A stretch of 64,000 nt of DNA from Burkholderia sp. PAMC 26561 (GCF_001557535.2 NZ_CP014306.1:3286001-3350000), one strand, 5' to 3'. Shown: positions 1 through 9,778, counted from the first letter of the stretch. The notes: generated by a model not told the origin, from the letters alone. Numbers and translations are program-made.

Positions 1-159
1 ATACTGAAGCTGACGTGTGACTTTTTCACAGTCTTCAATCGCGATTCCGGCGGGCTGGTCGATCGAGATACGCAGCAAACCGCCTCCCGCGCGCTCGATT
101 TCAACAAGTTCGTAGCCCAGGCCCGAGACCGTGGTTTCGATGATTTCCGTCAGTTGCAC
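1..159 (-). CDS. rimP: Ribosome maturation factor RimP, 5' part only
   Basis: Only the first 53 codons are inside the window; the gene runs off the left edge. The N-terminus begins (V/M)[19 protein letters not shown] and continues with a [18 protein letters not shown] stretch, the conserved RimP N-domain, which helps mature the 30S subunit. The start is a GTG at 159-157, chosen because a GGAG lies about 8 bases upstream and the family starts at this point. In relatives rimP heads a rimP-nusA-infB operon; here it lies downstream of rluB on the same strand but behind a terminator, so it probably has its own promoter in the preceding gap. Confidence 0.9.
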   Translation of the reverse strand, partial: MQLTEIIETTVSGLGYELVEIERAGGGLLRISIDQPAGIAIEDCEKVTRQLQY

Positions 160-592
160 AGTGAAAGACTCCAAGATGTTCGCGCGCTCCACGCCGAACA
201 CCTGCGGACCGCGCCTTGAGCCGGCGCATTCACTTACCCAAGATGCTGAACCGAAAGCCCAAAAAAAATGGGCGCAACGCCCATCCTTCTGTACCGCGAT
301 CACATCCGGGCGGCGAAACAATCACCATGCCCATCGACTTCGTGATTTTAGCCATTTTTCGGGATAAACGCAACCAATACGCCTTGTGTGGAGGCGTTTG
401 ACGGCCATTTACAAGGCAAATCGAAGGTGTTTATCACGCATTCGCCGCACTTTCGTGCGCTTTCTTATTAGCAAAGGCACGCGGATGCCGCCGCGGGCAG
501 GCTGAGCGGGCAATGCACGCCCAGCCGAATGTCTTTTGCCATGTCGGCAAGCGCTGTTCAGCCGGCGACCGTCGCCTCAGATCAACGACCGA
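160..592. other. Gap between rluB and rimP
   Basis: No credible gene is seen here. It holds the rluB terminator near 261-284 and an AT-richer stretch at about 345-480, which probably contains the promoter of the rimP operon on the minus strand. I could not pick a confident -35/-10 pair. Confidence 0.5.
261..284 (-). terminator. Rho-independent terminator of rluB
   Basis: A perfect 7-bp stem ATGGGCG/CGCCCAT with a 3-base loop (268-284) is followed on the minus strand by eight Ts (268-261). It lies between the rluB stop and the rimP start and separates the two transcripts. Confidence 0.85.
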
Positions 593-2563
593 TCAGCGTC
601 CGCGTGTACGGTTACGCGGCGCGGGCCGTGCACCATCGCGTGCAGGTCCGCCGCGCGAATTCCCGCTATTGCCCTGCGGACCTGTACCCGGGCCGCCTTG
701 GCGGCCGCCCTGACCGGACCTTTTGCCGCCGGCGTTCGCCGGACGACCGCCCGGTGCGCCGTTGCCCATGCCGGGACTCCCCGGCGGACGGCTGCCGCGC
801 GGACCGCCGGCCGAGCCGCCCGGACGCGGCAACGCGCGGTTTCCGTTCGCTTCACCGCCGGCGCGGTTGCCGTTCGGTTCGCGCCCGCCGTTACTGCCGC
901 GCGCACCATAACCGCCGCCAGTTCCAGCGCCGCTGCCGTTGCCGGCGAAACCGCCGCCGCCAAAACCGCCCGGAGCACCACGACGGCCGCCGGGGGCGCC
1001 AGGGCCGCCGCGTGTCGGCGTTTGAGCAAAACGGTTATGGGAACTCAGCACCGGTTCGCGAGTGATGATACCCATGGATGTTTGCAGCGGATCCGGCTGA
1101 ACGCGGGGCGCAGCGCTGCGCGAGCCGCGTTCCTCCGCCGGCGCCTTGAGTCCCACCGATGCCAGCAGGCCACGCACCTCGTTATCTTCCAGCTCTTCCC
1201 AACGGCCGCGCTTCAGGCCCTTCGGCAAGGCGATCGGGCCGTGACGCGTACGAATCAGACGGCTGACCATCAGGCCGGCCGCTTCGAACATGCGGCGAAC
1301 TTCACGATTGCGGCCTTCAGCCAGCGCCACGTGATACCAGTGGTTCGTGCCTTCGCCGCCGCCATCGCGAATCCGCAGGAAGTTCGCCGGACCGTCTTCC
1401 AGTTCGACGCCGCTCAGAAGCTTCTGGCGCATGCCTTCCGACAGCTCGCCGACTACCCGGACCGCGTATTCACGCTCGACGCTATAACGCGGATGCATGA
1501 AACGGTTGGCCAGATCGCCGGAGGTAGTCAGCAGCAACAGCCCTTCAGTATTGAAGTCGAGCCGGCCGACCGCAAGCCATTTGGCCGTCTTCATGGGCGG
1601 GAGGCTGTCGAACACAGACGGACGTCCTTCAGGATCGGCATGACTCACGATCTCGCCGGTCGGCTTGTGGTACAGCAGGATACGCGGCGGCTTGGTCGCG
1701 AGCTTGCGCTTGACCGGCTTGCCATTGATGCGAACCTGGTCGGTCGGCATGATCCGCTGGCCAATATGTGCCGGCTCGCCATTCACCGATACCCGCCCTG
1801 CCACGATCAGTTCTTCCATGTCACGGCGTGAACCCATGCCGGCCTCGGCCAGCACCTTGTGGAGCTTCGGCGTGTCGTCATCGGCTTCCAGGACGCGCTT
1901 TTGCGGCGTGGGCTTGCCCCGGCGCAGCATGGGCGCGCGAACGCCGCCTGAGGTGTTGTCGGCATCGAAAGCGGGCGATGTCACGTATTCGAAAACATCG
2001 TCGACTGCAGCGGCCGCGGGCGTGGGATTGATCGCGGCTTCGTCACGACGGCCACGCTTTTGACCCTGGCCGGCTTGCGCCTGACGCGGTTGACGGCGGC
2101 CGCCTTCACGCGGAGCCTGTCCTTCACGTCCTTCACGTCCTTCACGCGGGCCATCGCCTTGCGACGGCCGCGGTCCGCGAGGCGGTCGGCCACCCGATGC
2201 TTCGCGGGCGTTTTCTCCATTCGGCGCCGCCGCTTCGCGCGGTGCCCGCGGCGGTCGCGGGGCGCGCGGACCGGCGTCCTTGCGCGGTGCGCGTGTGGGC
2301 GCAGCAACTTCACCATCCGAGGACGCTTCCACGCTTGCATCCGGTGACGGCGTTGCGCCGTCGGCGCCCTTAGTCTTCGCAACAGCGCGACGGCGCGCGA
2401 TCAGGCTGCGAGGACCACGGCGCAAGCCGCGACGCGGACGCTCCTCGCCGTCGGCGGGTTCGTCGGTGCGTGTGCGTTCGCCTGCGTCGGCCTGGTCATG
2501 TGCGTCATCGGCACGAACGGGGCGCTCGGATTCGGGCGAATCGCTGTCGTGGGAATGTGTCAA
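593..2563 (-). CDS. rluB: 23S rRNA pseudouridine synthase RluB with long tails
   Basis: Makes the pseudouridine in helix 80 of 23S rRNA (U2605 in E. coli). The recognisable enzyme occupies roughly residues 231-475 of 656: an S4 RNA-binding domain (about 231-290, [20 protein letters not shown]) and the RsuA/RluB catalytic domain with [14 protein letters not shown], where D336 is the catalytic Asp, then [16 protein letters not shown]. The first 220 residues are charged and Arg/Pro/Gly-rich, and the last 170 are Gly/Arg/Asn-rich; both look disordered. E. coli RluB is under 300 residues, so the tails more than double it. The gene follows scpB on the same strand, as is usual in beta-proteobacteria. 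Confidence 0.93.
   Translation of the reverse strand: MTHSHDSDSPESERPVRADDAHDQADAGERTRTDEPADGEERPRRGLRRGPRSLIARRRAVAKTKGADGATPSPDASVEASSDGEVAAPTRAPRKDAGPRAPRPPRAPREAAAPNGENAREASGGRPPRGPRPSQGDGPREGREGREGQAPREGGRRQPRQAQAGQGQKRGRRDEAAINPTPAAAAVDDVFEYVTSPAFDADNTSGGVRAPMLRRGKPTPQKRVLEADDDTPKLHKVLAEAGMGSRRDMEELIVAGRVSVNGEPAHIGQRIMPTDQVRINGKPVKRKLATKPPRILLYHKPTGEIVSHADPEGRPSVFDSLPPMKTAKWLAVGRLDFNTEGLLLLTTSGDLANRFMHPRYSVEREYAVRVVGELSEGMRQKLLSGVELEDGPANFLRIRDGGGEGTNHWYHVALAEGRNREVRRMFEAAGLMVSRLIRTRHGPIALPKGLKRGRWEELEDNEVRGLLASVGLKAPAEERGSRSAAPRVQPDPLQTSMGIITREPVLSSHNRFAQTPTRGGPGAPGGRRGAPGGFGGGGFAGNGSGAGTGGGYGARGSNGGREPNGNRAGGEANGNRALPRPGGSAGGPRGSRPPGSPGMGNGAPGGRPANAGGKRSGQGGRQGGPGTGPQGNSGNSRGGPARDGARPAPRNRTRGR
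2121..2146 (-). repeat. 9-bp tandem repeat inside rluB
   Basis: Three copies (the last one base short) of CCTTCACGT on the plus strand, encoding repeated Glu-Gly-Arg in the disordered N-terminal tail of RluB. The unit is a multiple of three, so gain or loss of copies would keep the frame. Confidence 0.8.
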
Positions 2564-2661
2564 AACAACCTCAAATGTGTCGGGTCGCGCGCCCGTCGCG
2601 AGCGCGTCAGAAAAATCCGGCCGATGGTGTAAATAGCCGAATGAAGGTTTCGTACAAACGA

Positions 2662-2682
2662 GCTAGCCGTTTTACGGCTAGC
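2662..2682 (-). terminator. Hairpin downstream of scpB
   Basis: A perfect 9-bp inverted repeat GCTAGCCGT/ACGGCTAGC with a 3-base loop lies 25 bases past the scpB stop. There is no good U-run, so it may be a weak terminator or an mRNA-end stabiliser between scpB and rluB. Confidence 0.4.
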
Positions 2683-2706
2683 CGTTACGGCTGGCGATCA
2701 ACGGCG

Positions 2707-3681
2707 TCAGGCCCTGCGCGCAGTCCGGTCGTCCGGTGCGTCGAGTTCGTCGGTTTCGTTTGCTTCGTCAGGCGCTTTCGCCGCGCCTGCACTGTCCGAT
2801 ACGCCTTGAACGGACGTAACGTCGATTTCATTTACTGCGGGCGATGCATCTTCCTGCCCCGCGGGCGATGCGTTCGTTTGCACGTCAGCAGGCGCATCGT
2901 CGCGCGAATCCAGAATCGGAGCCTCTTCAGCGTGGACCACCGCGTCAGAACCGGGTTCCTCAACTGGCGGCAGTTCGACCGCGGCAACCGGCACAGCATC
3001 CGATGCTCCCGGCTCGCCGTCGGCATCGACATCGGCGGCATTGGCCTCAGGCTTGCTCGCTGACTCCGGTCGCACGCCTTGCGCGAGCGCAGCGACAATG
3101 GCAGCCGCCGGGTCGTCGCCAGGAAAATCGATTGCATGCTGCGCGAGCAGCGATGCTTCCAGTTGCGCCGACGGGTTATCGAGCGCGGGAAGTTCGTCGA
3201 GCGCGCTCAAACCGAGATCATCCAGGAACTGCTTGGTGGTTGCGTAGAGCGCGGGCCTGCCCGGCACATCGCGGTGGCCGATCACCTCGATCCAGCCGCG
3301 ATCCTCGAGCTGCTTCACCACCTGCGTGTTCACGGTCACACCGCGAATTTCTTCGATATCGCCGCGCGTGACCGGCTGCCGGTAACCGATGATCGCCAGC
3401 GTTTCGAGAACCGCGCGCGAATACTTGGGCGGCTTCTCGGGGTGCAGCCGATCGAGATATGACCGCATTGCGGGCTTGCTCTGAAACCGCCATCCGGACG
3501 CGAGAGCCACGAGTTCCACACCGCGCCCCGACCAGTCCTGCTTGAGGGAGTCGAGCAAGGTGCGAACCGTATCCGCCGAGATATCGTCGGCGAAGAGCTT
3601 GCGCAACTCGGCGAGTTTCAGCGGCTCCTGCGCGCAGATCAAGGCTGTCTCGAGGACGATCTTCGCCTCTTGGGTATTCAT
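2707..3681 (-). CDS. scpB: Segregation and condensation protein B
   Basis: ScpB is the kleisin-associated winged-helix subunit of the SMC-ScpAB condensin. Residues 1-180 carry the two winged-helix domains, with recognisable stretches such as [30 protein letters not shown] and [19 protein letters not shown]. Residues 190-324 form an acidic Ala/Pro/Glu-rich tail that is longer than in model ScpB proteins and looks unstructured. No scpA is in the window. It is upstream of and codirectional with rluB, the usual partner order. The start ATG is the only one fitting the family N-terminus; its Shine-Dalgarno sequence is weak. Confidence 0.93.
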   Translation of the reverse strand: MNTQEAKIVLETALICAQEPLKLAELRKLFADDISADTVRTLLDSLKQDWSGRGVELVALASGWRFQSKPAMRSYLDRLHPEKPPKYSRAVLETLAIIGYRQPVTRGDIEEIRGVTVNTQVVKQLEDRGWIEVIGHRDVPGRPALYATTKQFLDDLGLSALDELPALDNPSAQLEASLLAQHAIDFPGDDPAAAIVAALAQGVRPESASKPEANAADVDADGEPGASDAVPVAAVELPPVEEPGSDAVVHAEEAPILDSRDDAPADVQTNASPAGQEDASPAVNEIDVTSVQGVSDSAGAAKAPDEANETDELDAPDDRTARRA

Positions 3682-3701
3682 GCAGCTAGATAGGACCCTG
3701 T

Positions 3702-3938
3702 ATGGTCTATGAACCGGTCAAGCAGGCCGAAACGAAGGACGCCGATTACTCGAACCATTCGCAACGCTCAGACTGGACAATCGTGGACGAGGATACTGAC
3801 GACGCGCTCGCCCGATTTATGATCGGTCATATTGATTGGGAGCACGCACCGGGGGGAGGCACAACACGGGATCAGATCCTGATCGCCGAGCTTATCCCAG
3901 CCGGACGAAGTAGCACTTTCCAAGGCGGAAGCGCGTGA
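3702..3938 (+). CDS. Possible small acidic protein, unknown
   Basis: A 78-codon frame divergent from scpB. An AGGA sits 6 bases before the ATG, which is the main support. The product is acidic and hydrophilic with no membrane segment or motif I recognise. Third-position GC looks lower than in neighbouring genes, so it may be a chance frame. It could alternatively just be the upstream region of scpB. Confidence 0.3.
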   Translation: MVYEPVKQAETKDADYSNHSQRSDWTIVDEDTDDALARFMIGHIDWEHAPGGGTTRDQILIAELIPAGRSSTFQGGSA

Positions 3939-4140
3939 CTGCACGCATATTACGCAAAAAAAAACGGTGCGTAAAGGTGAAACATCGCGCCGCGTCCGGC
4001 CTCACGTCTGCAAGCTTTACAGGCTCGGCCTGCGGCCTGCTTTGCCGCCATGTCGGTACGACGCGCCAAACGGCCGTTTTCGCGCGGTCTTGCTTCCCCG
4101 GGCAAGGTTGAGCCGCTCCAGCCCCGCGCCTGCGGCCGGC

Positions 4141-5394
4141 TCACACTGTGGACCTTGTTTCCATGAAGCTGCGCAAGCGCGCGACGCCGGCATCCAGACG
4201 CGCGGTGTCGCAGGCATAGCACCAGCGCACGTATCCCTCGCCCTCCGAACCGAAAGCACTGCCTGGCGCCAAGCCGAGTCCGCTCTCACGCACCAGCGTC
4301 TTGCAAAGCTCGAGGCTGTGATCTGCCCCCGGAAGCTTGAAGAACAGATACATGGACCCCAGCGGCGCACGAACATCAACGCCGGGAATGGCCTGCAGCG
4401 CCGTCACCAGATAGTCGCGGCTGGCACGCAGCTCTGCGACCACGGATTGCGTGAACTGCTCGCCATCCCGTACGGCTGCGATTCCGGCCAACTGCACGAA
4501 AGACGGCGCGCACGACGTGTTGTATTCAACGAGCTTGCCCAGATCCTCCATCACGCTTTCGGGCGCGACGATCCAGCCAAGCCGCCAGCCGGTCATCAAC
4601 CACGCCTTCGAGAATGAATTCACCGCGATCACGCGTTCGTCGCGGGAGGCGAGGTCGAGAAACGAGGGCGCGACGGTTGCGTCATTGCCATAATAGAGGC
4701 GTTCGTAGACTTCATCTGCGATCAGCCAGATGCCGTTCTGGCGGCATCGGTCCAGCACTGCTTGCTGCTGTTCACGCGTCATCACCCAGCCCGTCGGGTT
4801 GTTCGGCGAGTTGATCATCAGCATGCGTGTATCGGGCGTCAGGGCCGCCAGCAAACGATCCAGGTCCAGCACCCAGCCATTTTCCCCATACGTTAGCGAG
4901 ACAGTTTCGACAGTCGCGCCAAGGATCTTGGGAATTTCCACGAGGTTGGGCCAAAGCGGCGTCACGGCCACCACGCGATCGCCGGCGCCCACCACGAGTT
5001 GCGCTGCGAGCATCAGGGCATTGACGCCCGCGCTCGTCACGGCAACCTCCGCCGACCGGGTCGCACCATGCAATCTACCGACGTAACCGGCAAGCGCTTC
5101 GCGCAACGGCGCGATACCCAGGTTGTGCGTATAGAAGGTTGCGCCGTCGGCGAGCGCCTGACTGGCGGCATCGCGGATGAACTGGGGCGTCACCTGATTG
5201 GACTCGCCAAACCAGAAAGGCAGGACGTCCGGGACACCAAAACCCGCGTTCGCCACCTCGCGAATCTGGGACGGACGTAGTGCGCGCACCGCGTCGCGCG
5301 CGTTGGGCGTAAGCACGCCTGACGCGCCGTTGGTACCGGCTTGACTGGACAGCGCGCCAAGCTCCGAGATGACCGCCCCTTCTGATTCGCTCAT
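4141..5394 (-). CDS. PLP-dependent class I/II aminotransferase
   Basis: A fold-type I pyridoxal-phosphate enzyme of the aspartate/aromatic aminotransferase group. Visible signatures are PFWFGESNQVTP near the N-terminus, INSPNNPTGWVMT (substrate/PLP Asn), ADEVYERLYYG (PLP Asp and Tyr) and NSFSKAWLMTGWRLGW with the Schiff-base Lys and phosphate-binding Arg. A longer frame opens at 5472, but the ATG at 5394 is preceded by GGGGAAGG and gives the usual 417-residue length. The gene lies 117 bp downstream of a codirectional LysR gene, which may control it. The substrate cannot be read from sequence; methionine-, aspartate- or aromatic-type use is possible. Confidence 0.88.
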   Translation of the reverse strand: MSESEGAVISELGALSSQAGTNGASGVLTPNARDAVRALRPSQIREVANAGFGVPDVLPFWFGESNQVTPQFIRDAASQALADGATFYTHNLGIAPLREALAGYVGRLHGATRSAEVAVTSAGVNALMLAAQLVVGAGDRVVAVTPLWPNLVEIPKILGATVETVSLTYGENGWVLDLDRLLAALTPDTRMLMINSPNNPTGWVMTREQQQAVLDRCRQNGIWLIADEVYERLYYGNDATVAPSFLDLASRDERVIAVNSFSKAWLMTGWRLGWIVAPESVMEDLGKLVEYNTSCAPSFVQLAGIAAVRDGEQFTQSVVAELRASRDYLVTALQAIPGVDVRAPLGSMYLFFKLPGADHSLELCKTLVRESGLGLAPGSAFGSEGEGYVRWCYACDTARLDAGVARLRSFMETRSTV

Positions 5395-5511
5395 TACCTT
5401 CCCCGCAGATCGAAACCAAAAGTCTAACGCGACGGCTCCCGAAACGCGCGATACGGCTCGCACGTTAGCCATCAGGCCAGTTTTTCGAGGGTTTCATCCT
5501 GCTCACTTCGG

Positions 5512-6426
5512 TTACTCCAGTTCCTCCACACGCTTGGGCAAGCGTGCAACCAGCGTCCACACCGACTCGGCCGCGGGCGAGAGCGAGCGATCGCGCCGGC
5601 GCACCAGTTCCACCGTCCGCTCGATGCGCGGCATCAACGGCAACGCTACCAGCGACGAATTCGCCGGCAACGGCAAGGCGAGCCACGGCAATACGCTAAT
5701 GCCTACGCCCGCCTCCACCAGACCGAAAACCGTGGCCGAGTGGCCGAGTTCCTGCACCACGTCGGCGACCACGGAGTGCTCACGCATGACGGCATCAATG
5801 ATCGGACGGCTTCCCGACGCGTGGTCGAGCATCACCAGCCGCTCGCCCGAGAGTTCCTCCCATCGAACCTGCCGGGCGCCCGCGAGCGCATGGTCGCGCC
5901 TCAGGACTGCGCAGAAGGAGTCGGTGGTCACGACCTCCGCATGCAAGTCGTCGTGAGCAAAGGGCCCGATGGCGACACCAAAATCCACTTCGCCGGACTT
6001 CACTTTCCGGATGACGTCGGCCTGGAGATCGTCCCGCAAGCCCAGCGAGATCAGCGGGAATTCATTGAGGCAGGCGGCTAGCACAAAGGGCATAAGGCGG
6101 CATGCAACGGTCGGACTCGCCGCCACGATCACGCGGCCACGCTTTTGCTGACCAAGATCGCGGATTTCGCGCAAGGCTTCGTCCAGGTCCAGCAACAGCC
6201 GCGACACACTGCCCACCATATTCGTCCCGACGTCCGTGAGCTGGACTTCGCGCGTCGTTCTGTCAACGAGCTTCAGACCAATTTCTGCCTCCAGTTCGCG
6301 TACACAGCGGCTTACTGCCGACTGGGTCAGTCCGATTTCGTCGCCCGCGCGGCTGAAACTTTGCAGCTTCGCCACTTCGATAAACACCCGCAGCTGCCGC
6401 AAAGTCACGTTCAGCGCGCGATTCAT
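5512..6426 (-). CDS. LysR-family transcriptional regulator
   Basis: A 304-residue LysR-type regulator: N-terminal winged HTH (about 6-65, LRQLRVFIEVAKLQSFSRAG then QSAVSRCVRELE) and a periplasmic-binding-protein-like effector domain from about residue 95. An AGGA lies 7 bases before the ATG. The HTH and PTVACRLMPFVL stretch resemble the GbpR/CbbR-like branch, but the effector is unknown. It sits just upstream of the aminotransferase on the same strand, so cotranscription or local control is plausible. Confidence 0.9.
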   Translation of the reverse strand: MNRALNVTLRQLRVFIEVAKLQSFSRAGDEIGLTQSAVSRCVRELEAEIGLKLVDRTTREVQLTDVGTNMVGSVSRLLLDLDEALREIRDLGQQKRGRVIVAASPTVACRLMPFVLAACLNEFPLISLGLRDDLQADVIRKVKSGEVDFGVAIGPFAHDDLHAEVVTTDSFCAVLRRDHALAGARQVRWEELSGERLVMLDHASGSRPIIDAVMREHSVVADVVQELGHSATVFGLVEAGVGISVLPWLALPLPANSSLVALPLMPRIERTVELVRRRDRSLSPAAESVWTLVARLPKRVEELE

Positions 6427-6836
6427 AATATATCCTCATCAATCTATCCTATAAATGCAGATTGTAGATCACTGGCCCCGAAATCGCTGTGGGGGACCGT
6501 TGCGCTGCGGTGCAGCAGAAAGGCATTCGCGCACGCGGGATGGGCTTGCTGCACATGATTGGTGATTGTCCCGATTTCATTAACTGCACTTATAGCGTCT
6601 CATACGGCCCATGCTGGCAGTACGCCAGCCTACTGCCACGAGGCTTTCCGGCCGATCAGTATTGGCATGGCACGGTTCTCGCATTTACTTGCGCAGAGGT
6701 CGGCGCCATTGCAGTTTTAAACGCAAATCGTCCGTCGCAATGTCTGCTCCGACCTTACCTGGGTTCGATCTTCGAATTCCGACCAGAGTGCGCGGCGCGG
6801 GGCAGCGCACCGGGGTTAGCTTCGCTGAGGTGAAAC
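6427..6836. other. Gap upstream of the LysR gene and the IS402-like frame
   Basis: 410 bp between divergent genes. The first 40 bases next to the LysR start are AT-rich and probably hold its promoter. No convincing coding frame, tRNA or terminator is seen in the rest. Confidence 0.4.
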
Positions 6837-7235
6837 ATGATGTTCGACGATTTAAGAGATAACGAGTGGGCGCTGGTCGAGGCCTTGTTCTGTGCAGAAC
6901 CTGCACGCAGCGAACGTCGCGGTCGTCCGCGCGTGGAAGCACGCGCTGTTGTCAACGCCGTCTTGTGGGTGTTGTCGACAGGCGAAGGCTGGTCGAAACT
7001 GCCGGGACGCTACCCGTCGCCGCCGACCTGCCGCCGTCGTTTCGACGAATGGCAAGCTGACGGTACGCTGGCCGAGATCGTGAAACGTCTTGGAAACAAT
7101 GGCCGTGAAGTGTCGTTGCGCGGCCGGATCGGCTCGACGGCTGCAAAACCGCCTGCACCGCCCAGCCGCGACCGCCTCCGTGGCGCGTTCTGGACGAATC
7201 CGGAATCGTGGCGCGCTCCGGTCAAGATGGCTTGA
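6837..7235 (+). CDS. Orphan IS402-like (DUF4096) transposase N-domain protein
   Basis: 132 residues. The first 85 match the DNA-binding N-domain found at the start of IS5/IS402-type transposases: DDLRDNEWALVEALF, RRGRPRVEARAVVNAVLWVL, STGEGWSKLPGRY, RRFDEWQADGTLAEIV. The catalytic DDE part is absent, and none is seen in the other frames downstream; the last 45 residues are unlike the family. GAGGTG precedes the ATG. No inverted repeats flank it. It is either a transposase remnant or a domesticated stand-alone DNA-binding protein; the intact frame and ribosome-binding site slightly favour the second. Confidence 0.6.
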   Translation: MMFDDLRDNEWALVEALFCAEPARSERRGRPRVEARAVVNAVLWVLSTGEGWSKLPGRYPSPPTCRRRFDEWQADGTLAEIVKRLGNNGREVSLRGRIGSTAAKPPAPPSRDRLRGAFWTNPESWRAPVKMA

Positions 7236-7648
7236 TTTCGGGCCTGTTTCTACCGGCTTGATTCATATCAGCAAAGTGCATGTCGAGGCATCACGGTCGA
7301 GGTAAATCAACCGTGGTCGGCCCGGCAGAATCGCGAAGCACCCGCGCGCAGATTTTTTCTGCGCTTGAAGCCCGGTCCCATCCGATGACCTTTCTCCGTT
7401 GGATGCGGATCATCGGTCTGCTCCCTCGCAGACCGTTCCATGCCACCCAATCTGCCAGGAAGCGCCCGGCCTGCACCTTTACGGCCGGGCGTATGGCGCA
7501 CGTTCTCAGGGCACGATCGGCGCAATCAGTGCGCATGCGGTCGCTCGCCGCGAAACAACTCTTTACCATTATTTACAGCGCCCTTTCGTGCACTGGCATA
7601 AGTTATGAGGCTAGCTAACAGACCGCGAAGGTCTGAAGGGAGCTCATC
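7236..7648. other. Gap with two hairpins before a secreted-protein gene
   Basis: No supported gene. Two inverted repeats are present: GCGCAGA/TCTGCGC around five Ts at 7346-7364, and a 9-bp CGCCCGGCC/GGCCGGGCG stem with an 11-base loop at 7463-7491. Neither has a U-run in the plus direction. The AT-richer stretch at 7555-7600 is the likely promoter of the next gene. Confidence 0.4.
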
Positions 7649-7909
7649 ATGAAACCAATGTCATTCGTAGCATGCGGCATTGTGATTTCATCGCTTGGCG
7701 TGACCATTCCGGTGCAGGCTGAATCACAATCGGGCAATTTCGCGTTGCGCGCTGATACCGAGGCAGACATGCAGGCGTGGAAAAAGGAGCCTGTGCGCAG
7801 CAATCAGCCGGCAGAACCGGCGCCTCGTGGCGATTTGCGCGGTGATATCGCGAGCAACGTACATACACGTCCGGAACCGGAGCGCGGAGCACGTCCACGC
7901 CGACATTGA
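7649..7909 (+). CDS. Small secreted protein, unknown
   Basis: 86 residues with a clear Sec signal peptide (MKPMSFVACGIVISSLGVTI then PVQA, cleavage expected after about residue 24). The mature part is short, hydrophilic and Pro/Arg-rich at the end. A strong GAAGGGAG lies 7 bases before the ATG and a good terminator follows the stop by about 110 bases, so it is likely a real single-gene unit. I recognise no domain. Confidence 0.65.
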   Translation: MKPMSFVACGIVISSLGVTIPVQAESQSGNFALRADTEADMQAWKKEPVRSNQPAEPAPRGDLRGDIASNVHTRPEPERGARPRRH

Positions 7910-8020
7910 TCTCGGCATGAGGGGACGCGGTTTTGACGCAATGAACATTCAGGGAACCGTTCTCTAAATGACAAGTCGGACTTGATGCCATGAGCACAGC
8001 GTGGCAGAAGTAAATCCGGT

Positions 8021-8053
8021 AAGCCCGTATCCTCGTGGTACGGGCTTTTTTTT
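8021..8053 (+). terminator. Rho-independent terminator
   Basis: Stem AAGCCCGTA/TACGGGCTT with a 9-base loop, followed by eight Ts. It ends the transcript of the small secreted protein gene at 7649-7909. Confidence 0.85.
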
Positions 8054-8192
8054 GGCGGAGAACGATATTGGCCCCTGAAGGGCGGCAATACGGCCAAACC
8101 AAGCACCGCAACCGTTTGCGTGGCTTGGTACGTCGCGATCGATTCTCCGGCAAACAGATTTTGAATCAACAGGTAAGGAAAACTGATCGGAT

Positions 8193-8507
8193 CTAGGCGC
8201 GCGCTTCGGCAAAAGGCTCCTGCACAATCGCCAGTGCATACGGCGCCGCACGGTGCAATTCCCAATCCATGGAGCGCTCGTCGCGCGAAAGGCGGGAAAA
8301 TTCGAGTTTGCCGCGCTCGGTGACAACCGCTATATCGACCGGAGCATGAAACCCCGGGGCCGGGGCAACGGTGCGCTGCCTGACGAGTTCCAGAAGGCCC
8401 AAGTCGCGCAGATGGCTGAAAACGTTTGGGCGCCTTGCCCACGGAACTTGACGATACTGAGCTCGCCGGAGCGCTTCGAGTACGGCTTCGTTTGAATACG
8501 TGGTCAT
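8193..8507 (-). CDS. Hypothetical protein
   Basis: 104 residues, no signal peptide or membrane segment, no recognised domain. The first half (ALRRAQYRQVPWARRPNVFS, HLRDLGLLELV) looks helical and basic, and the frame ends EPFAEARA. The ribosome-binding site is weak (GGAAG about 10 bases upstream). It stands alone, facing the terminator at 8021. The ordered composition favours a real gene over an antisense frame, but support is moderate. Confidence 0.45.
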   Translation of the reverse strand: MTTYSNEAVLEALRRAQYRQVPWARRPNVFSHLRDLGLLELVRQRTVAPAPGFHAPVDIAVVTERGKLEFSRLSRDERSMDWELHRAAPYALAIVQEPFAEARA

Positions 8508-8759
8508 CTCGTTATGTCTTCCAGTGCAGCCGTGACGGCGCCACTTGGCAGTAAAGTCGCCTGCCAGCGGCGCCGACTAAACGCGGCACGCCCCGAAACC
8601 AGTCAAAATGCCGACAGTGCGGCACCTGACAGGAACTCGCAGCCGCCGCTTGCGCTAGGTGCTGCTTGATTCTTACCGCTGCTTATAATTCCGAGCTCCC
8701 GTTAAACGCGCATTACATGACACGTCCCGCAGTTCCGGCGATGCATTCTCCTGAATGCG

Positions 8760-9539
8760 ATGACCACGAAGCGGATTATCTCGAAAACCTATACGTTACC
8801 TCAAACCAAATTGGTTCTTATAACTTTATTGCTGCTTTTCTTTGCACTGTTTGCCGTTTGGCGTCATCACAGGCTTCTCGTTGCTGCGGTATGCGCGTTG
8901 GTCTTCTGGGCACTTGGCGCCGGCTGGTTAGGAAAGCCCCTGCTGCATCTCGCCCAAACCGGTTTCGAGTCGCCGTCAGCCTCGCAAAACGTGCGTTTCG
9001 CATCGCGAACAACTTTTGTGTTGTTGGGCGGAGGCACAACTTATGACGACAACAACCAGCTCGTTCCCCGGCGCGATGCATTCACGCGTGTAGTTGCGGC
9101 TGCTGATTTGTACCGGGAATGCCGACGCGCCGGCGGCGTCTGCCGCGTGATCCTGAGCGGAGGCAATCCTGAGCATCACGAACAAGCTGAAGCCGATAAC
9201 TACGCGCCCTTCCTGTTCGCGCGAGGTGTCGACGCCAGCGACGTGCTGCTCGAGAACGAAAGCGTCAACACCTATGAGAACGCGCGTAACGTCGCAAGGC
9301 TGCTTGGACCCGAGCGCGACGGGTCGTTCGTGCTGATCACATCGGCGTACCACATGCGGCGCTCGTTGGCCGCGTTCAGCGCCTTCGGCATGAAAGCGCA
9401 ACCGTTTGTCAGCAACGTGAGACTCCCGCATGTCTCGCTTTTCCCGCGGCGGCGTGGGTTTGTCGACTCAGAAACTGCGCTCCATGAAATGGTCGGTCTT
9501 GCGCGCTTTTACGTGTATCGACTTGTTGGTCTTTATTGA
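8760..9539 (+). CDS. YdcF/ElyC-family membrane protein (DUF218)
   Basis: 259 residues. Two N-terminal membrane helices (about 17-35 and 38-57) are followed by a DUF218 domain with its typical blocks: TFVLLGGGTTYD, CRVILSGGNPEHH, LLENESVNTYENARNV and LITSAYHMRRSLAAF. Family members such as SanA and ElyC act in the envelope and affect peptidoglycan or lipid-carrier metabolism; the exact reaction is unsettled. The domain would lie in the periplasm. A TATAAT at about 8685 may be its -10 box. It stands alone. Confidence 0.85.
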   Translation: MTTKRIISKTYTLPQTKLVLITLLLLFFALFAVWRHHRLLVAAVCALVFWALGAGWLGKPLLHLAQTGFESPSASQNVRFASRTTFVLLGGGTTYDDNNQLVPRRDAFTRVVAAADLYRECRRAGGVCRVILSGGNPEHHEQAEADNYAPFLFARGVDASDVLLENESVNTYENARNVARLLGPERDGSFVLITSAYHMRRSLAAFSAFGMKAQPFVSNVRLPHVSLFPRRRGFVDSETALHEMVGLARFYVYRLVGLY

Positions 9540-9759
9540 GACACGAATGCATTAAGCGCCCATCGAAACGGTCGTTGCATATCTCGAAATTCAGTACTAG
9601 AAAGCATTGAGCTTCGCCGGTATTATCGCCGGCGCGGTCAACCGACTGTCCGGGAAGGCGTGCAGTTGAAACGAAGAGCATGATTGCAGCAGCTAGGCAC
9701 ACGAACCGTAACGATATGTAACAGCCGCGCTGGAGCAGCACTTGCTGACCAGCGTTCAA

Positions 9760-9778
9760 TGTCACGGATAACGTGACA
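9760..9778. promoter_or_regulatory. Perfect inverted repeat before a secreted-protein gene
   Basis: TGTCACG/CGTGACA separated by GATAA, 36 bases upstream of the start codon at 9815. It could be an operator or, if transcribed, a leader hairpin. Confidence 0.45.

Noticed and set aside
3950..3986. TTACGC/GCGTAA around a run of nine As as a terminator of the aminotransferase gene
   Set aside because: The stem is only 6 bp and encloses the A-run, so the T-run would lie in the loop, not after the stem.
7280..7618. 112-codon frame before the small secreted-protein gene
   Set aside because: Basic, low-complexity product without ribosome-binding site or domain; it spans two hairpins and the probable promoter of the next gene.
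7804..8442. 212-codon minus-strand frame overlapping the terminator at 8021 and the small hypothetical gene
   Set aside because: It runs through a strong terminator and opposite a signal-peptide gene, and the product is arginine/proline-rich without motif.
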